DNA of 52,610 nucleotides from Brachionus koreanus. Taxonomy: Eukaryota; Rotifera; Eurotatoria; Ploima; Brachionidae. The stretch lies in the NCBI GenBank assembly GCA_016987375.1, contig PJRA01000412.1:1240200-1292809 (forward strand), written 5' to 3'. The first letter of the stretch is position 1. The number at the start of each line of letters is the position of its first letter. The position numbers and the translations under genes are program-made. The notes below the pieces were generated by a model. The model had not been told where the DNA came from and did no database searches. It saw only the letters and a program-made list of their open reading frames with translations. Positions 21,901 to 31,874 of this stretch are shown piece after piece.

Positions 21901-24560
21901 TTTGTTTTTTTTTGTTAATTAGCTATTTATTTTTACTGTCTTTTATAAAAAAAAACATTTTAAAAAGATCTTTTTGGTGAAGTTTTAAATATTTTTTGAA
22001 TACCTGATAAATTCACATCTCTTTCAAAATAGACAATCACAGCAGACTTATGAGAAGCTTTGTTTAATCTGAATTGCTTTATTAGTACGAATGTTGGAGA
22101 ATGCCAAAAGCGGCTCTTAAAGAATGAAGCTGAAGATGTCTTAAGTTCGACAAAGAGGAAGAAGAATTAACTCTCAAAACCTGCTTCTGCAATAAGACTC
22201 ATACTTAACACTCAAAGGTCGGATGGGTCTTTTGAACCCTTTTTGTTACTTCCTTTATTTGTTTTTTATTCAATAAATTTAATCATTTTTTTAAATTTTT
22301 TTTCAATCATATCTTAAATCAAAAATAGTATAAAATTATTTAATTTTTATTAGAACATAATTTTTTTTTCATTGAAAAAAAAATTAAAAACATAGTATAA
22401 GTTGGAGTGGTAAGTTTAACTGCAGAAAAATACCCGAGCAGAGCTCTAATGAGCTATAGCAGTCGCTTCTTTTTTCAGAAGCCATGCATCTAGTTTCGAC
22501 TTAAAAATATTCAACGTTTTTGGGCTAATTATTTCTTCCGGTAATCCGTTCCATATGTTTACGACTCTATTTGTGAAAAAATGGAAACGTGAGGAAAAGT
22601 TTTTTATCTGTTCACGACGAAGAGTCTTTGAATGACTTAACTTTGACCATAGATTAACCCTTTTTTAAACTCAACTAATTCAATTTTATTTATTAACTTG
22701 AACAACTTGATCAGATCTCCTGACAATCTTCTCGAATTTAGGTAAGCGTTTCGAGTAAGTCAGGTGCTTTAAATTTGGAACTAAATTAGTAGCCCAACGT
22801 TGAATCTTTTCTATTAACGTGCCAAATAAAATGGGTCTTAAAATCCTTCCGGCCTTTGAGTGTTAAAAAAATACTCTAAATTTTTTTTGTTTTTTTTGGT
22901 CATGGTTATTTGAATTTTAAAATTTTAATTAGATTATTTATTTAATTTAAAATTTGAAAATTAAATTTTTTCACTATCTAGAGTTGACAGACGAAGAAGT
23001 TTTTATTCACCAAATGGATTCCGACTTAAATCAGCCTGCTAGAATGGAATCTGACTCATTATTAAATATCACAAAAGAGAATTTAGAAAAATTAAAAGAA
23101 AAATTGAATATAAAATTATCAGCAATGGCCAATACACCAAACGATTCAAGGGTTTTTTTTTCAATTTTTTTTATTCATATTTTAAAAAATTTTTAATAAA
23201 TTTGCAGCGCAAAGAATTTCTAGAAAATGAAATTACAAATCTTAAAAGAGAAATTTCACTATATGAAAAGCATATTGAGAAGACAGAGATTTGGTGCGAT
23301 AACATTGGAAAATGGACGACAAATGTATTAAAGGCAACTTTGGTTCCAAACGAGAACTCGAATGAAAATGTTCTTCATTTTGAAATTCTAGTCAAATTAA
23401 CTGATTCCGATAATTCAGAAATAAAAACAGACGGCTGGCCCATTTATAAAACTTTTAAAGAATTTGAACAATTGAATGAAAATATACGAGATTTGATCTC
23501 GATAAATTTAAAGAATAAATTTTCAAAAATTCAAGAAAATTATAAAAAAAGCTTTAATGCCAAAAAAGCGGAAGACAAAATTACTCTAATGGTTATTCGA
23601 TTAGATGAGTATTTACAAGAAATTACTAAAGACCCAGATATAACTCAATCAAACGCATTATACTCATTTCTTTGTCCCAGTCATGAATTTGGCCAGAATT
23701 CTAGAAAATCAGGTTCCAATGAAGATAAATTTTCAATAACTTCTATTTTCAAAGGGTAAAATTAAATTTAAAATTTGAAACTAGATGTTAATTTTAATTC
23801 AAGTTCCAAGTCAAAAGAAACCCAATTAGACGAATATTTGGATGATATATTTGCTGATCCAGATCTAAAATTGATTGATTCCGATTCAAATGATTCAATA
23901 GCTGAGCATTTTTATAGTCTAATCGAAGAAGTATTTGAATTGAAAGGAATGAAAAAGTTCTTTAGGAAAAGCTTAGTAATGTTAGTCCAGCTCACTTTTG
24001 GTGGAACAATAAATCGAAAAATTAGAGAATCAGTCTATTGGTTAATAAGTGATGAACAAGTTTCATACTATTTGAAACAGGTTAAAGACTCATTTTGGAT
24101 GATTAACGAAGTAGATGGCTCAATCAGTCTTATTCCATATGAAACAACAAATAATTCAAGTGAGAATAAAGTCCGAAGTAAAAAAATATCCAGACATAAA
24201 CTCCGATCTAATATACCAGGCAAATATTACAAATTTTATTTTTCATAATTTTAAAAAAATTTATTTTTAAAGAAATTCTTCAGCGATTGTTTGGAGAAAA
24301 AAATAGTCAAACTGGCGTCATGAAACTGTTTGAATTGTTTCAAAACAAAAAACTGAACAAACATTTATTATATGTAAGTTTATTTTTTTATTTATTAAAT
24401 AAATAACAAGCATATATGTAACTTTAAATATATTTATGTTACAAAAATACTTTAATAATTTTAGAGATTACTATTATTCAATTTTTTTGGTATTAACCAT
24501 TTTATTTTTAAGGAAATAATTGAACTTTTGACTGAAGAACTCATCAAAGATTCAATTTAA
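18964..24560 (+). CDS. SNX25: Sorting nexin-25 (PXA-RGS-PX-nexin C protein)
   Basis: Twelve exons with consistent phases: 18964-19075, 19131-19653, 19711-19839, 19889-20055, 20106-20644, 20700-20966, 21024-21144, 22982-23151, 23208-23755, 23804-24219, 24273-24373 and 24513-24560, giving about 1046 residues. The N-terminus has two predicted membrane helices. The PXA domain spans about 163-420 (FVMSWLSDFIWDKDKF, FYPIIEMLSESDYLNQKL, YEDFIKTIKTSNAEELSEIR). A basic linker (LKKYIKQLRYAKNLCQKRL) precedes the RGS domain at about 490-615. A coiled coil (about 640-720) leads to TEIWCDNIGKWTTNV and PX (about 715-830). Nexin C lies at about 890-1040 (LKGMKKFFRKSLVMLVQLTF, GGTINRKIRESVYW). The order and motifs match SNX25, a membrane-anchored protein implicated in endosomal sorting and TGF-beta receptor turnover. 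Intron 10 uses a GC donor at 24220. Intron 7 (1.84 kb) hosts antisense LINE fragments. Confidence 0.93.
21362..21572 (-). mobile_element. LINE 3' end in SNX25 intron 7, antisense, frame still open
   Basis: The minus strand reads YNFFTNSVVNGWNKLGVNAV, then SSDIFKAKIDKNLHNIFSHN and a TAA stop at 21364-21362, with no internal stop over about 65 codons. This is the reverse transcriptase C-terminus of a CR1/Jockey-like LINE. The body of the element is missing. The open frame suggests it is younger than its neighbours. Confidence 0.75.
22207..22864. repeat. Inward-facing imperfect inverted 20-mers around a LINE fragment
   Basis: The sequence at 22207-22226 and the reverse complement of about 22845-22864 share AACACTCAAAGG-Y-CGGA-W-GG with two mismatches. 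They face each other across about 658 bp. The right copy overlaps LINE coding sequence, so a true terminal inverted repeat is uncertain. Between 22080 and 22200 lies a less AT-rich patch with a short open frame (VGECQKRLLKNEAEDV) that I do not recognise. Confidence 0.4.
22438..22864 (-). mobile_element. LINE 3' portion in SNX25 intron 7, antisense, frameshifted
   Basis: The minus strand reads LIEKIQRWATNLVPNLKHLT, then in other frames LNSRRLSGDLIKLFKLINKI and FHFFTNRVVNIWNGLPEEII, then LNIFKSKLDAWLLKKE and a stop. These are consecutive C-terminal motifs of CR1/Jockey-type LINE proteins, broken by at least two frameshifts. Part of the polymerase motif region just before LIEKIQRW appears deleted. 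The element is dead. Confidence 0.82.
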
Positions 24561-24762
24561 TTCGAACAAAATATCACGCAATTTTTGCAAATTTTACCTA
24601 ATTTTAGAAAATAATTTTTTATCTATTGTTTTTTTTTTTAAATAAAATATTTAAATAAATTTAGATTTGTTTTTATTTGATTTATTTAAACTGCAGAAAA
24701 ATCAAAATTAATTTTTAAAATTCAATGACTTAGATTAGAAATTAAATGAAATAATAAGAAAA
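24561..24762. promoter_or_regulatory. Shared 3' end region of SNX25 and VSP with opposed poly(A) signals
   Basis: Only 202 bp separate the two stops. A plus-strand AATAAA at 24641-24646 is 81 nt past the SNX25 stop. Minus-strand AATAAA hexamers at 24686-24681 and 24677-24672 are about 77-91 nt past the VSP stop. If used, cleavage sites of the two mRNAs nearly coincide and their 3' ends may overlap. Confidence 0.5.
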
Positions 24763-27700
24763 TTATTGATCAATAGTTTCAAAAAAAAGCTCCACGGCAA
24801 AATTCTCGTTGTAAACATTCCAAAATTTTTCTTTATGAGGATTATCAAGTTCATTGCGCGGAATAAACAATCGGTCCGATTCAATAAACGATGTATGAAA
24901 TGAAAAGAAGAATGCACAATCATCATAATATTTTGGAACATTCTTGTTTAAATAAATCTTGTATAAAAAAGTTTCCCAAATTATTAGAAGTAGATTACTT
25001 TATTTGAAGAAAAAAACATTATTTTTATTTCTTCGGACATTATTTCTGAATTTATTGACTCAATTACGGCTTTATCATTGACTGAATCATATCTGTACTA
25101 AAAATATAGAATAAAATAAATTCATTTTTCTAATTTTTAATTATTTTAATTTAATACTTGGCAATTATTATTTGTTCCCAAATTACAAGTAGCTATTACT
25201 TGTTTTAAATTATTGTAAACAATCATTGAAAAGTCTGAACCATCCGAATTGCCAATGCCTTTTAAAAGAACAATTTTAATTTAGAAAGAAAAAAACATAT
25301 ATTTGTATTCGAAAAAATTTGCCTTTTATTGAGTGGATCACGATTTTTTGAAGTTTTAAATATTTAATAGGGGGCAGCAGTCCGTTTAGTTTATTGCATA
25401 TGATGTCGTAATATCCTACAAATCTTGATTGTGATGGCGTTTCAACACCTTGAAATGTTTTGCCCTTGTCCCAATTGGTTCTTCGATCTCCAAATTTATA
25501 CAATGCTTCCTATAAAAGCAATTAATTAAACTTTAAACTTTTCAATTAACAAATTCAACCGATGCACTAGCATATTGTTTTGATTCCAATAGCCAAATGC
25601 AAATCATAGTTCCAGTTCTGCCTTTTCCCCCTTTGCAGTGAACAGCAATAACATTATCTGGATCGGCATCCATCCAGCTTCGGACATCTTTAGCAAATCT
25701 AATTGAATCTCTTAAAAAAATTTTTGATTATTTAAATAAATTTATAGTTTTTAATTCACTTTAAAGTGGGAACATTGTGGTCATCGATTAACACTCGTTC
25801 ACATCTCTCATGAAAATAGCTCGTATCATATGTTCTTTCGCCTTATTTTTCTAATTTTAAATATGTAGAAAAAATTTTTATAAGATTTACTGCACAAATT
25901 ATAAACTTTGTATTTATTAGGGTGTTTTTCATCTAAAAACTTTGCTACTTGCTAAAAAAAAAATTTAAACAATTAAATAAAGAGTAAAATGATTAAGCAC
26001 CTCAATTCTGTTCCTATAGACACCGTCTATACCTGAGGAAGGAAAACTCATTGCAATAACTCTCTTGGAAATGTAGCAAAGATCTAGATCATAGCCATCT
26101 TTTTGATAGCGCCTTTTGTTGCCACCGACTGTGAGCCTCATGCTTTTTTGGAGTCCATCCGTAAGAAGTATCAGACGAACTGATCTTACTAACAAAACCA
26201 ATCTTATTATACGACCAATAGCAATAATTTGTATGATTCTTGAATTTTAAATTAAACTTTTTTTAATTAAATTTTTTTATAGTAATTTCACTTGTAATTA
26301 TCTATCAAGTCATCCAAAATAAAAATAAAAGACACGATGAAAGATAGCACAATTATAAAACCATCGAGTATATTGAACCAACTTTTATAAAAATGTTGCC
26401 TTTAAAATGAAGAATAAAATACTAATATTTTTTTTAAGAGTCAATTTACATCTCTACAAATATTCTGAGACAAAGCTCGATTAAAAAAATGATAACAAAC
26501 ACCAATGATATTGTATCGAGAATATATATTGCATTTTCTGAGCCTATTATAAACAAAATATAATATTAGATATTTAAAATTTTTAATAAATTACTATTAG
26601 GTAAAGATATTCCAAGAATAACAAATATTATATCAATAAAAATCATAATTATTATGGTTATACGAGTTAGAAGATGATTTACAAATGCTCCAGCAATTTC
26701 CCTTTGTCGACTAAAATTTTAAATTTTTAAATATTTAATCTTAATTTTAAAAATTTATAAATTTTTTGTTAAGGTAAATTTTGAATTTTGGTCATTTGAG
26801 TTCTTTATGCTTGAGAATAAATATAAAATTTAATTTGAATTAGATAGATTATAATTTTTTTCAAAAGATAAAGATTTTGAATTCCTTTAAAAAACACACA
26901 TCCCAATTTTTTTAAAAACTAACAGTGGTTGTTAAATTTAAGTTGAAAAAAATTTTTTTCTATTTTTAATTGTTTTACTGTTAGTCTGTGATAGCTCTTA
27001 AAATTATGAAAGCTTTCTTTTTGGAAAAAGTCTTTTGAGATATTCTCGTCTATTTTTTCTGTTTATTTCACACCATTACACACTTTTGATTTATCCCGAT
27101 AAACCCTCAAGCACATTGTAAATTCTGAAAACCAATTAAAAGATCTATAAGTCATTACCTTAATGACAAGAGCAGTCACTTAAAATCACATGAAAATTTT
27201 CAAAAAACGCGTTTTTTCCTGTGCTCATACCATTGCCTTGAAATTTTTCAAAATATCTTCAAGGCCATGTAAAAAATAAGATTTTTAAATAAATTTTAAA
27301 TACCCAAAATGTATCATCTGATACAAAGCATCAGATAATACTGCAAAATAGTTTATTAACACTAGAAGCACCAAGCATTTTTTCATGTTTTTTTAATTCA
27401 AAAATATTTTTTAAAAAAATAAAAAAAAAATTTTACCAAGTAATATCAACTTTTAAAGAAAATTTTTAAGTCTACATAATTAAAAAAAAAGATATATTTA
27501 TTTGAAAAATCAATTCAAAGATACGAGGGTTTATGAATTTTTCAAATTTTTTAAGGGACCTCGCAAGGAAGAGATATTTTGTGAAATTTTTTTATTAAAA
27601 ATTGATTTGAATTAGGCTTGGACTTGGCTTGAAAGAACTAATATAACTATCATGAATGGTCAATAAATTTTGAATAAAATAACGATCATAGGTGTTGCAA

Positions 27701-28382
27701 TTCATCATTTTGTGTCAGTTATAATGATTTTTTGGAGGGAAAAACATCAAACCATTGATAATTTAAAAAAATTTAGAAAACTACAAAATTGATTTGATCT
27801 CATAGGTATTTTCAATACAAAAACGATAAATTTACAAAGAGTGATCGAGGAACATCGATGTTAAAACCAAAATTAGTTGACTGGGACACCTTTTTTTTAA
27901 TTTTTTTGTTAAAAATTTTGCTTTTTTACTAAGAGAAAGCTGATTTTATATTAGCGATATTAGCTCCTGAAAATTTTCAAATACATATAAATTAAAATGT
28001 AATAATTTAAGTCTGGATTTTGAGAATTTTTGACAATATTTTGATGAATATAAACAAATTCAATAAATTCAATATGCTTTAAATTATTGATTTTTTATAA
28101 TTTTATGATATATGATTGAATTTTCTACTTTGTTTATAAGAATAGGAAATTAAAATTAATTGAAATAAAATTAAACATTTAAATATTCAGCCATTTATAA
28201 TTTACAAGGTCAATTTTTAATTTTTCGACAAAAAAATCAATTAAAAATTTTATCGACTATAAAATTCGATAGTTTTTTATTATATAACTTACATGAAAAC
28301 TCCATCAATTTCTTTTCCCTCATCAATTGATTCATTGGTTTCCATTTCGCTTTTTTCATCATTTTCTATCTCTAAGTCAACA
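24763..28382 (-). CDS. TPTE: Voltage-sensing phosphoinositide phosphatase (VSP/TPTE family), 5' end unresolved
   Basis: Exons on the minus strand: 28382-28293, 26710-26595, 26543-26458, 26399-26292, 26238-26001, 25951-25891, 25841-25760, 25710-25560, 25509-25323, 25258-25158, 25097-24999 and 24957-24763. S1 is TRITIIIMIFIDIIFVILGI, S2 ILDTISLVFVIIFLIELCLR, S3 WFNILDGFIIVLSF and S4 GRIIRLVLLVRSVRLIL. The linker NKRRYQKDGYDLDL leads into a PTEN-like phosphatase with RVIAMSFPSSG, FLDEKHPNKYKVYNLC, LIDDHNVPTL and the active site HCKGGKGRTGT (25640-25608). A C2 domain follows. The Lys-Gly-Gly active site matches ascidian VSP, whereas PTEN has Ala at the first Gly. VSPs are voltage-gated lipid phosphatases at the plasma membrane. 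The intron after exon 25509-25323 uses a GC donor. Exon 26399-26292 carries a one-base frame discrepancy. The first coding exon was not found; an in-frame ATG (METNESIDEG) inside the first listed exon is a possible start. Confidence 0.9.
26338..26345 (-). other. One-base frame discrepancy in the VSP S3 exon
   Basis: The minus strand reads DGFIIVLSF in one frame up to a run of four T (plus-strand AAAA at 26340-26343). The expected continuation FIVSFIFILDDLIDNY lies one base off, and staying in the first frame meets TGA within a few codons. Exon ends and phases on both sides otherwise fit. A homopolymer error or a single-base lesion is most likely. Confidence 0.6.
26711..28292 (-). other. Long intron of VSP, nothing recognised
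   Basis: A GTAAGT donor (after GVF) and a TTTTAG acceptor bound 1582 nt of AT-rich DNA. It contains the motif TCAAGCCAAGTCCAAG on the minus strand at about 27615-27633, shared with other places in the window. No exon or LINE domain was seen. Confidence 0.55.
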
Positions 28383-29885
28383 CTTAAAAAATAAATTATA
28401 AAAAAAAACCAACTCCAAAAAATAAAATACAATACTTAAAACTGTTTGATTGCATATTTTTTCTAAACCATTAACTTTTCTATTTCGATCTAAGATTTGG
28501 CTCTATTTTATCTGATTTTTTTCAAAAAAAAATTATTTTTCACATAATTGATTAGAATAACAAAATTGATAAAAAAAGGGTTGAAAAACTGTTTTTTGTC
28601 ATAAGTAATTTAAATATTTTACATGTTCTGAATAAGTGTAAATTTTTTTTTAAATAATATCATTATTAAGATTAATTTTCGTAATTAAACCATTTATTTT
28701 AATTATGAGATAGATTTGAGAGTCTTTGTGGCTTATTTAAATAAGCTTGATGAACTAATTGAGGAAATTTTTATAATTATGATATTATAAATTTGTACTG
28801 GTTGTTAATTTACGTCACATTCTGGTTCAGTGTAGTTTACTTAAACTAGAATAACTCGCTTAATTAAATTAAAAAACCACTTGAGATTTATACTTCTGAA
28901 TTTGTTATGTTATTAGTTTTAAAATTGAAAAAAGTATTTAAGTCATATGTTCTCAATTAGATAGAAATTCATACTTTATGCTATTAAAAGGCTAAGTAAT
29001 TAAAAAAATAGGGAGATAAATCGAAAAAAAACTAAAAAAAATCACATGATATCTAATAGTAAACTATTAAGCTTTTATAAAAATTTATATCAGTCAAAGA
29101 ATTCTCTAAAAATTTTTAACTTTTTTATTTTTTTTTGGCTAAATTTAAAACTTAAAAGTGAATAAGATGTTGCTTAAATTTGAAAGAAATTACAACTCAG
29201 TGAAAAAAAATTAAATAGAGTTATTATTTTAAACAAATTAAGCTGCTAAACTTCTTTTGGTAATTTAAGAATTTGTTTTTTTTATCTATATAACAAAAAC
29301 AAACTTAAAAAAGTTACTTAAATTGATATCATTTTCATATAAATTAGAAAAGTAAATTTTTATATTGAGTAGATAAAACAAATAAATGAATTTCCACTAT
29401 AATTCAGTCTATCTAACAACATTAATAATAATAGTTAAAATAGTATAAATATTATTAGTAAAATAATGAACAGTAAAATTTTAACTTTTTTTTTAAATTT
29501 AATTATCTCCTTAAATGACTCTGTATGCTAAAATGAAAATTATTAAATTTATTTTTCAAATTATTCGAGCTAAATTGATACATTTTTATCGTTAGAATCA
29601 ATTTTATTTATTATTCAAATTTCTATGATTTGAATATTTTTATTACAGCATCAAGAAAATTAACGATTAAATTTTAAAAAAAAGTCCAATTATTGATCTT
29701 TTAAAACATTTTCTTACATGAACATATCATATCAAAATATCGTAATTTAGTGCAAAATTTTATTATTTTAAAGTTAGTCTAATTATTAAGCAATTTTTTT
29801 ATTTTATCAATTCAAAATATATTTTTTTCAATTTTCACTGATTATTTAAGTGGCTGATAAATTATAAAAGATTTACTGTTTATAT
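28383..29885. other. Upstream of VSP, no exon identified
   Basis: Expected to hold the missing first VSP exon and promoter. I found no ATG-donor combination with the required phase, and no other gene. Confidence 0.4.
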
Positions 29886-30190
29886 TTTGACATTTCTAAA
29901 GCTTTCGACACAATTTGACATAATGAACTTGTTTATAAGATAATTAAAATTAATTTTCCTTCTTATCTTATTTACTGGAATATACCATTCATTTACATAA
30001 GATCTTTTAAAATAAATGTGATAATTTGTGTTTGAGTGATAACTTTCCGAATTAAACAGGAGCTTAACAAGGGCCCGTAATTAGACCATTGCTTTTTAGC
30101 ATTTTAATGACATATCAAATTTTATTTTGTTTTTGTCTAATGGCAGAAGGAGTTTTATTACTCAGAGCCATTTCAAATTTAAATAAACAA
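29886..30190 (+). mobile_element. Degenerate reverse transcriptase core of a CR1/Jockey-like LINE
   Basis: The plus strand reads FDISKAFDTI, a stop where Trp is expected, HNELVYKIIKINFPSYLIYW, and after a frameshift QGPVIRPLLFSILM. These are reverse transcriptase motifs around the first catalytic Asp (F-D-I-x-K-A-F-D) and the PQG...PLLF motif. The YxDD box is not recognisable. The fragment is heavily decayed. Confidence 0.8.
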
Positions 30191-30284
30191 TTAGATTTAA
30201 AATAAACGTGTTAATTAAAACTTTAAACAAAAAAAATTTAAAAATAATCAATATTAATCATTTCTCACTGTATTTAATAGGTAT

Positions 30285-30985
30285 AAAAAGGCAAACATGT
30301 AAACAAATTTACATAATTAGGAAACACCATCAGTATAGCAATAGGAGTACAAAGAGACATCGAGAAAAGACTTGCTAAAGCAAAGAGAACGAAAGAGAAT
30401 TTTGGGAATAAGTGAAAATGACAAAAGAAGTCTGAACACCTTCCATCTTGGAAGTCTGCGGGGGATTCTGTGGATACACTGACCTGAGACACTGTCGAAT
30501 GCTGAAATATAGAAAATGACAAATTCAGAGTCATTAATTCAATGCATTAAAAACAAAAGATTACGGTAGCTAGGACATTTACTTTGGATGGAAGAAAATC
30601 GAATAACAAAAAGAGCCCAGCAATGGACAACGCAAGGCAAGCGAAAAGTAGGAAGACCAACAATTATGCAATTATGAAAGAGTTCACTGAAATGGGTTTG
30701 ATATAGGGTGAAGCAAGGGTAAAGACCAGTGATCGACTTGAATGAAAATCAAAAGTAATGACCCTTTGCTCCACAAGGAGCGTATGAGCAAAAAAAAAAA
30801 TCTGCAAAATTTTTATGAATGCAGAATTCATGACTTTTGTTTAACATGTCTCTAAATTAAATATTTTAGCTAAAACATTCTAAAAAATTTAAAAAGAAAA
30901 TATTTTTTTAGTATGATCATTAAACTTTGATTAAAATCTTCATTATGCCAACAAAGCCCTATTTTCAGAGCTAAAATGAAATGAA
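30285..30985 (+). mobile_element. RTE-like LINE 3' fragment, copy A
   Basis: Plus-strand motifs appear in changing frames: GNTISIAIGVQRDIEKRLAK, GILWIH with a stop where Trp is expected, PETLSNAE, then [20 protein letters not shown] and QGKRKVGRP, and finally [19 protein letters not shown]. They match the C-terminal third of RTE-type LINE proteins (R-W-L-G-H, G-K-R-x-x-G-R-P, L-T-W-G-E-A). The stretch 30836-30976 after the coding part is shared with copy B at 33959-34103. Several stops fall at Trp positions. Confidence 0.82.
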
Positions 30986-31075
30986 ATAGGTATGATATAG
31001 GGTGAAGCAAGGGTAAAGTCAAAAGATTCACTTGAGTGAAAATGACCTATCCTCCACAAGGAGCGAATAAGGAAA
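30986..31075 (+). mobile_element. Short extra copy of the same LINE tail
   Basis: About 90 bp repeat the end of copy A (MI-stop-GEARVK through the CTCCACAAGGAGCG region) with some differences. It lies immediately after the shared 3' flank and suggests tandem arrangement of element tails. Confidence 0.7.
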
Positions 31076-31874
31076 AAAAAGACAAAAAAAAACATTTTGT
31101 AAATGATTAGATAATTGAAGAAACTTTACCTCTATCCAACTAAACAAGTAAGTTAATTGAAAATTTCAAAACTTTGATTTTTTAATAAAAAAAATGGTAA
31201 TATGCATCATCAATCTTATAAATGGTACTGGCTGCTTAAATGACTCATCTGAAGGAGCTTTATTACGGTAAAGATCTACAAATAGACAAAATATCTATAA
31301 GAATTAAATCTTTTTTGAAAAAAATACCTTAAAATTATCAACTTTATTTTTTAAAGATTTTTATATCTGATTTTAAAAAACGTATATGAAGATCTAGAAA
31401 TCAAGCATTTGCTTTAGCATTCTAATGAAAACAAGAAAATTTAAATAAACAATGTAAATACTGTTTATTGTTAATTTTAAATTTGAAATAGTGTATAATC
31501 AGAATTACTAATACGCCAAAAAAATCATTATTTCATAAAATGAATTTATCCTATTGTATTCTAAAACAATATATTTTAAAAAATAATTTTTATTGTTTTT
31601 AAATTTATTTATTAAAAATAGAATTTTACAAAAAAATTAAGACCGAAGCAATATGAGAATTGATACAGTTTTTTTAATATGTTTCGCAAATCAAACAAAA
31701 TGTATTACAGCTGAGTTATATAGATGAAAATTTAAATTACCAAATTTAGAGAGAGCACCAATTTAGAATTTGGTAATGGATTCAGTTTTTCGAAAAAAAA
31801 TTATTTTAAATATATTTTGGAGCAAATTGGAATCATACCTAGAAAAAAAATTTGAATTTTTTATTCTCATTATT
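31076..31874. other. Downstream of TRPC, no gene
   Basis: AT-rich sequence including the probable 3' UTR of the TRPC gene. A 9-bp inverted repeat (TACCAAATT and its complement) at about 31739-31774 lies about 100 nt beyond the TRPC stop. Nothing else is recognised. Confidence 0.4.

Noticed and set aside
23756..23790. Short 34-nt intron in SNX25 using the TAG at 23784
   Set aside because: The joined frame hits a stop. The acceptor at 23803 gives a 48-nt intron and a clean frame.
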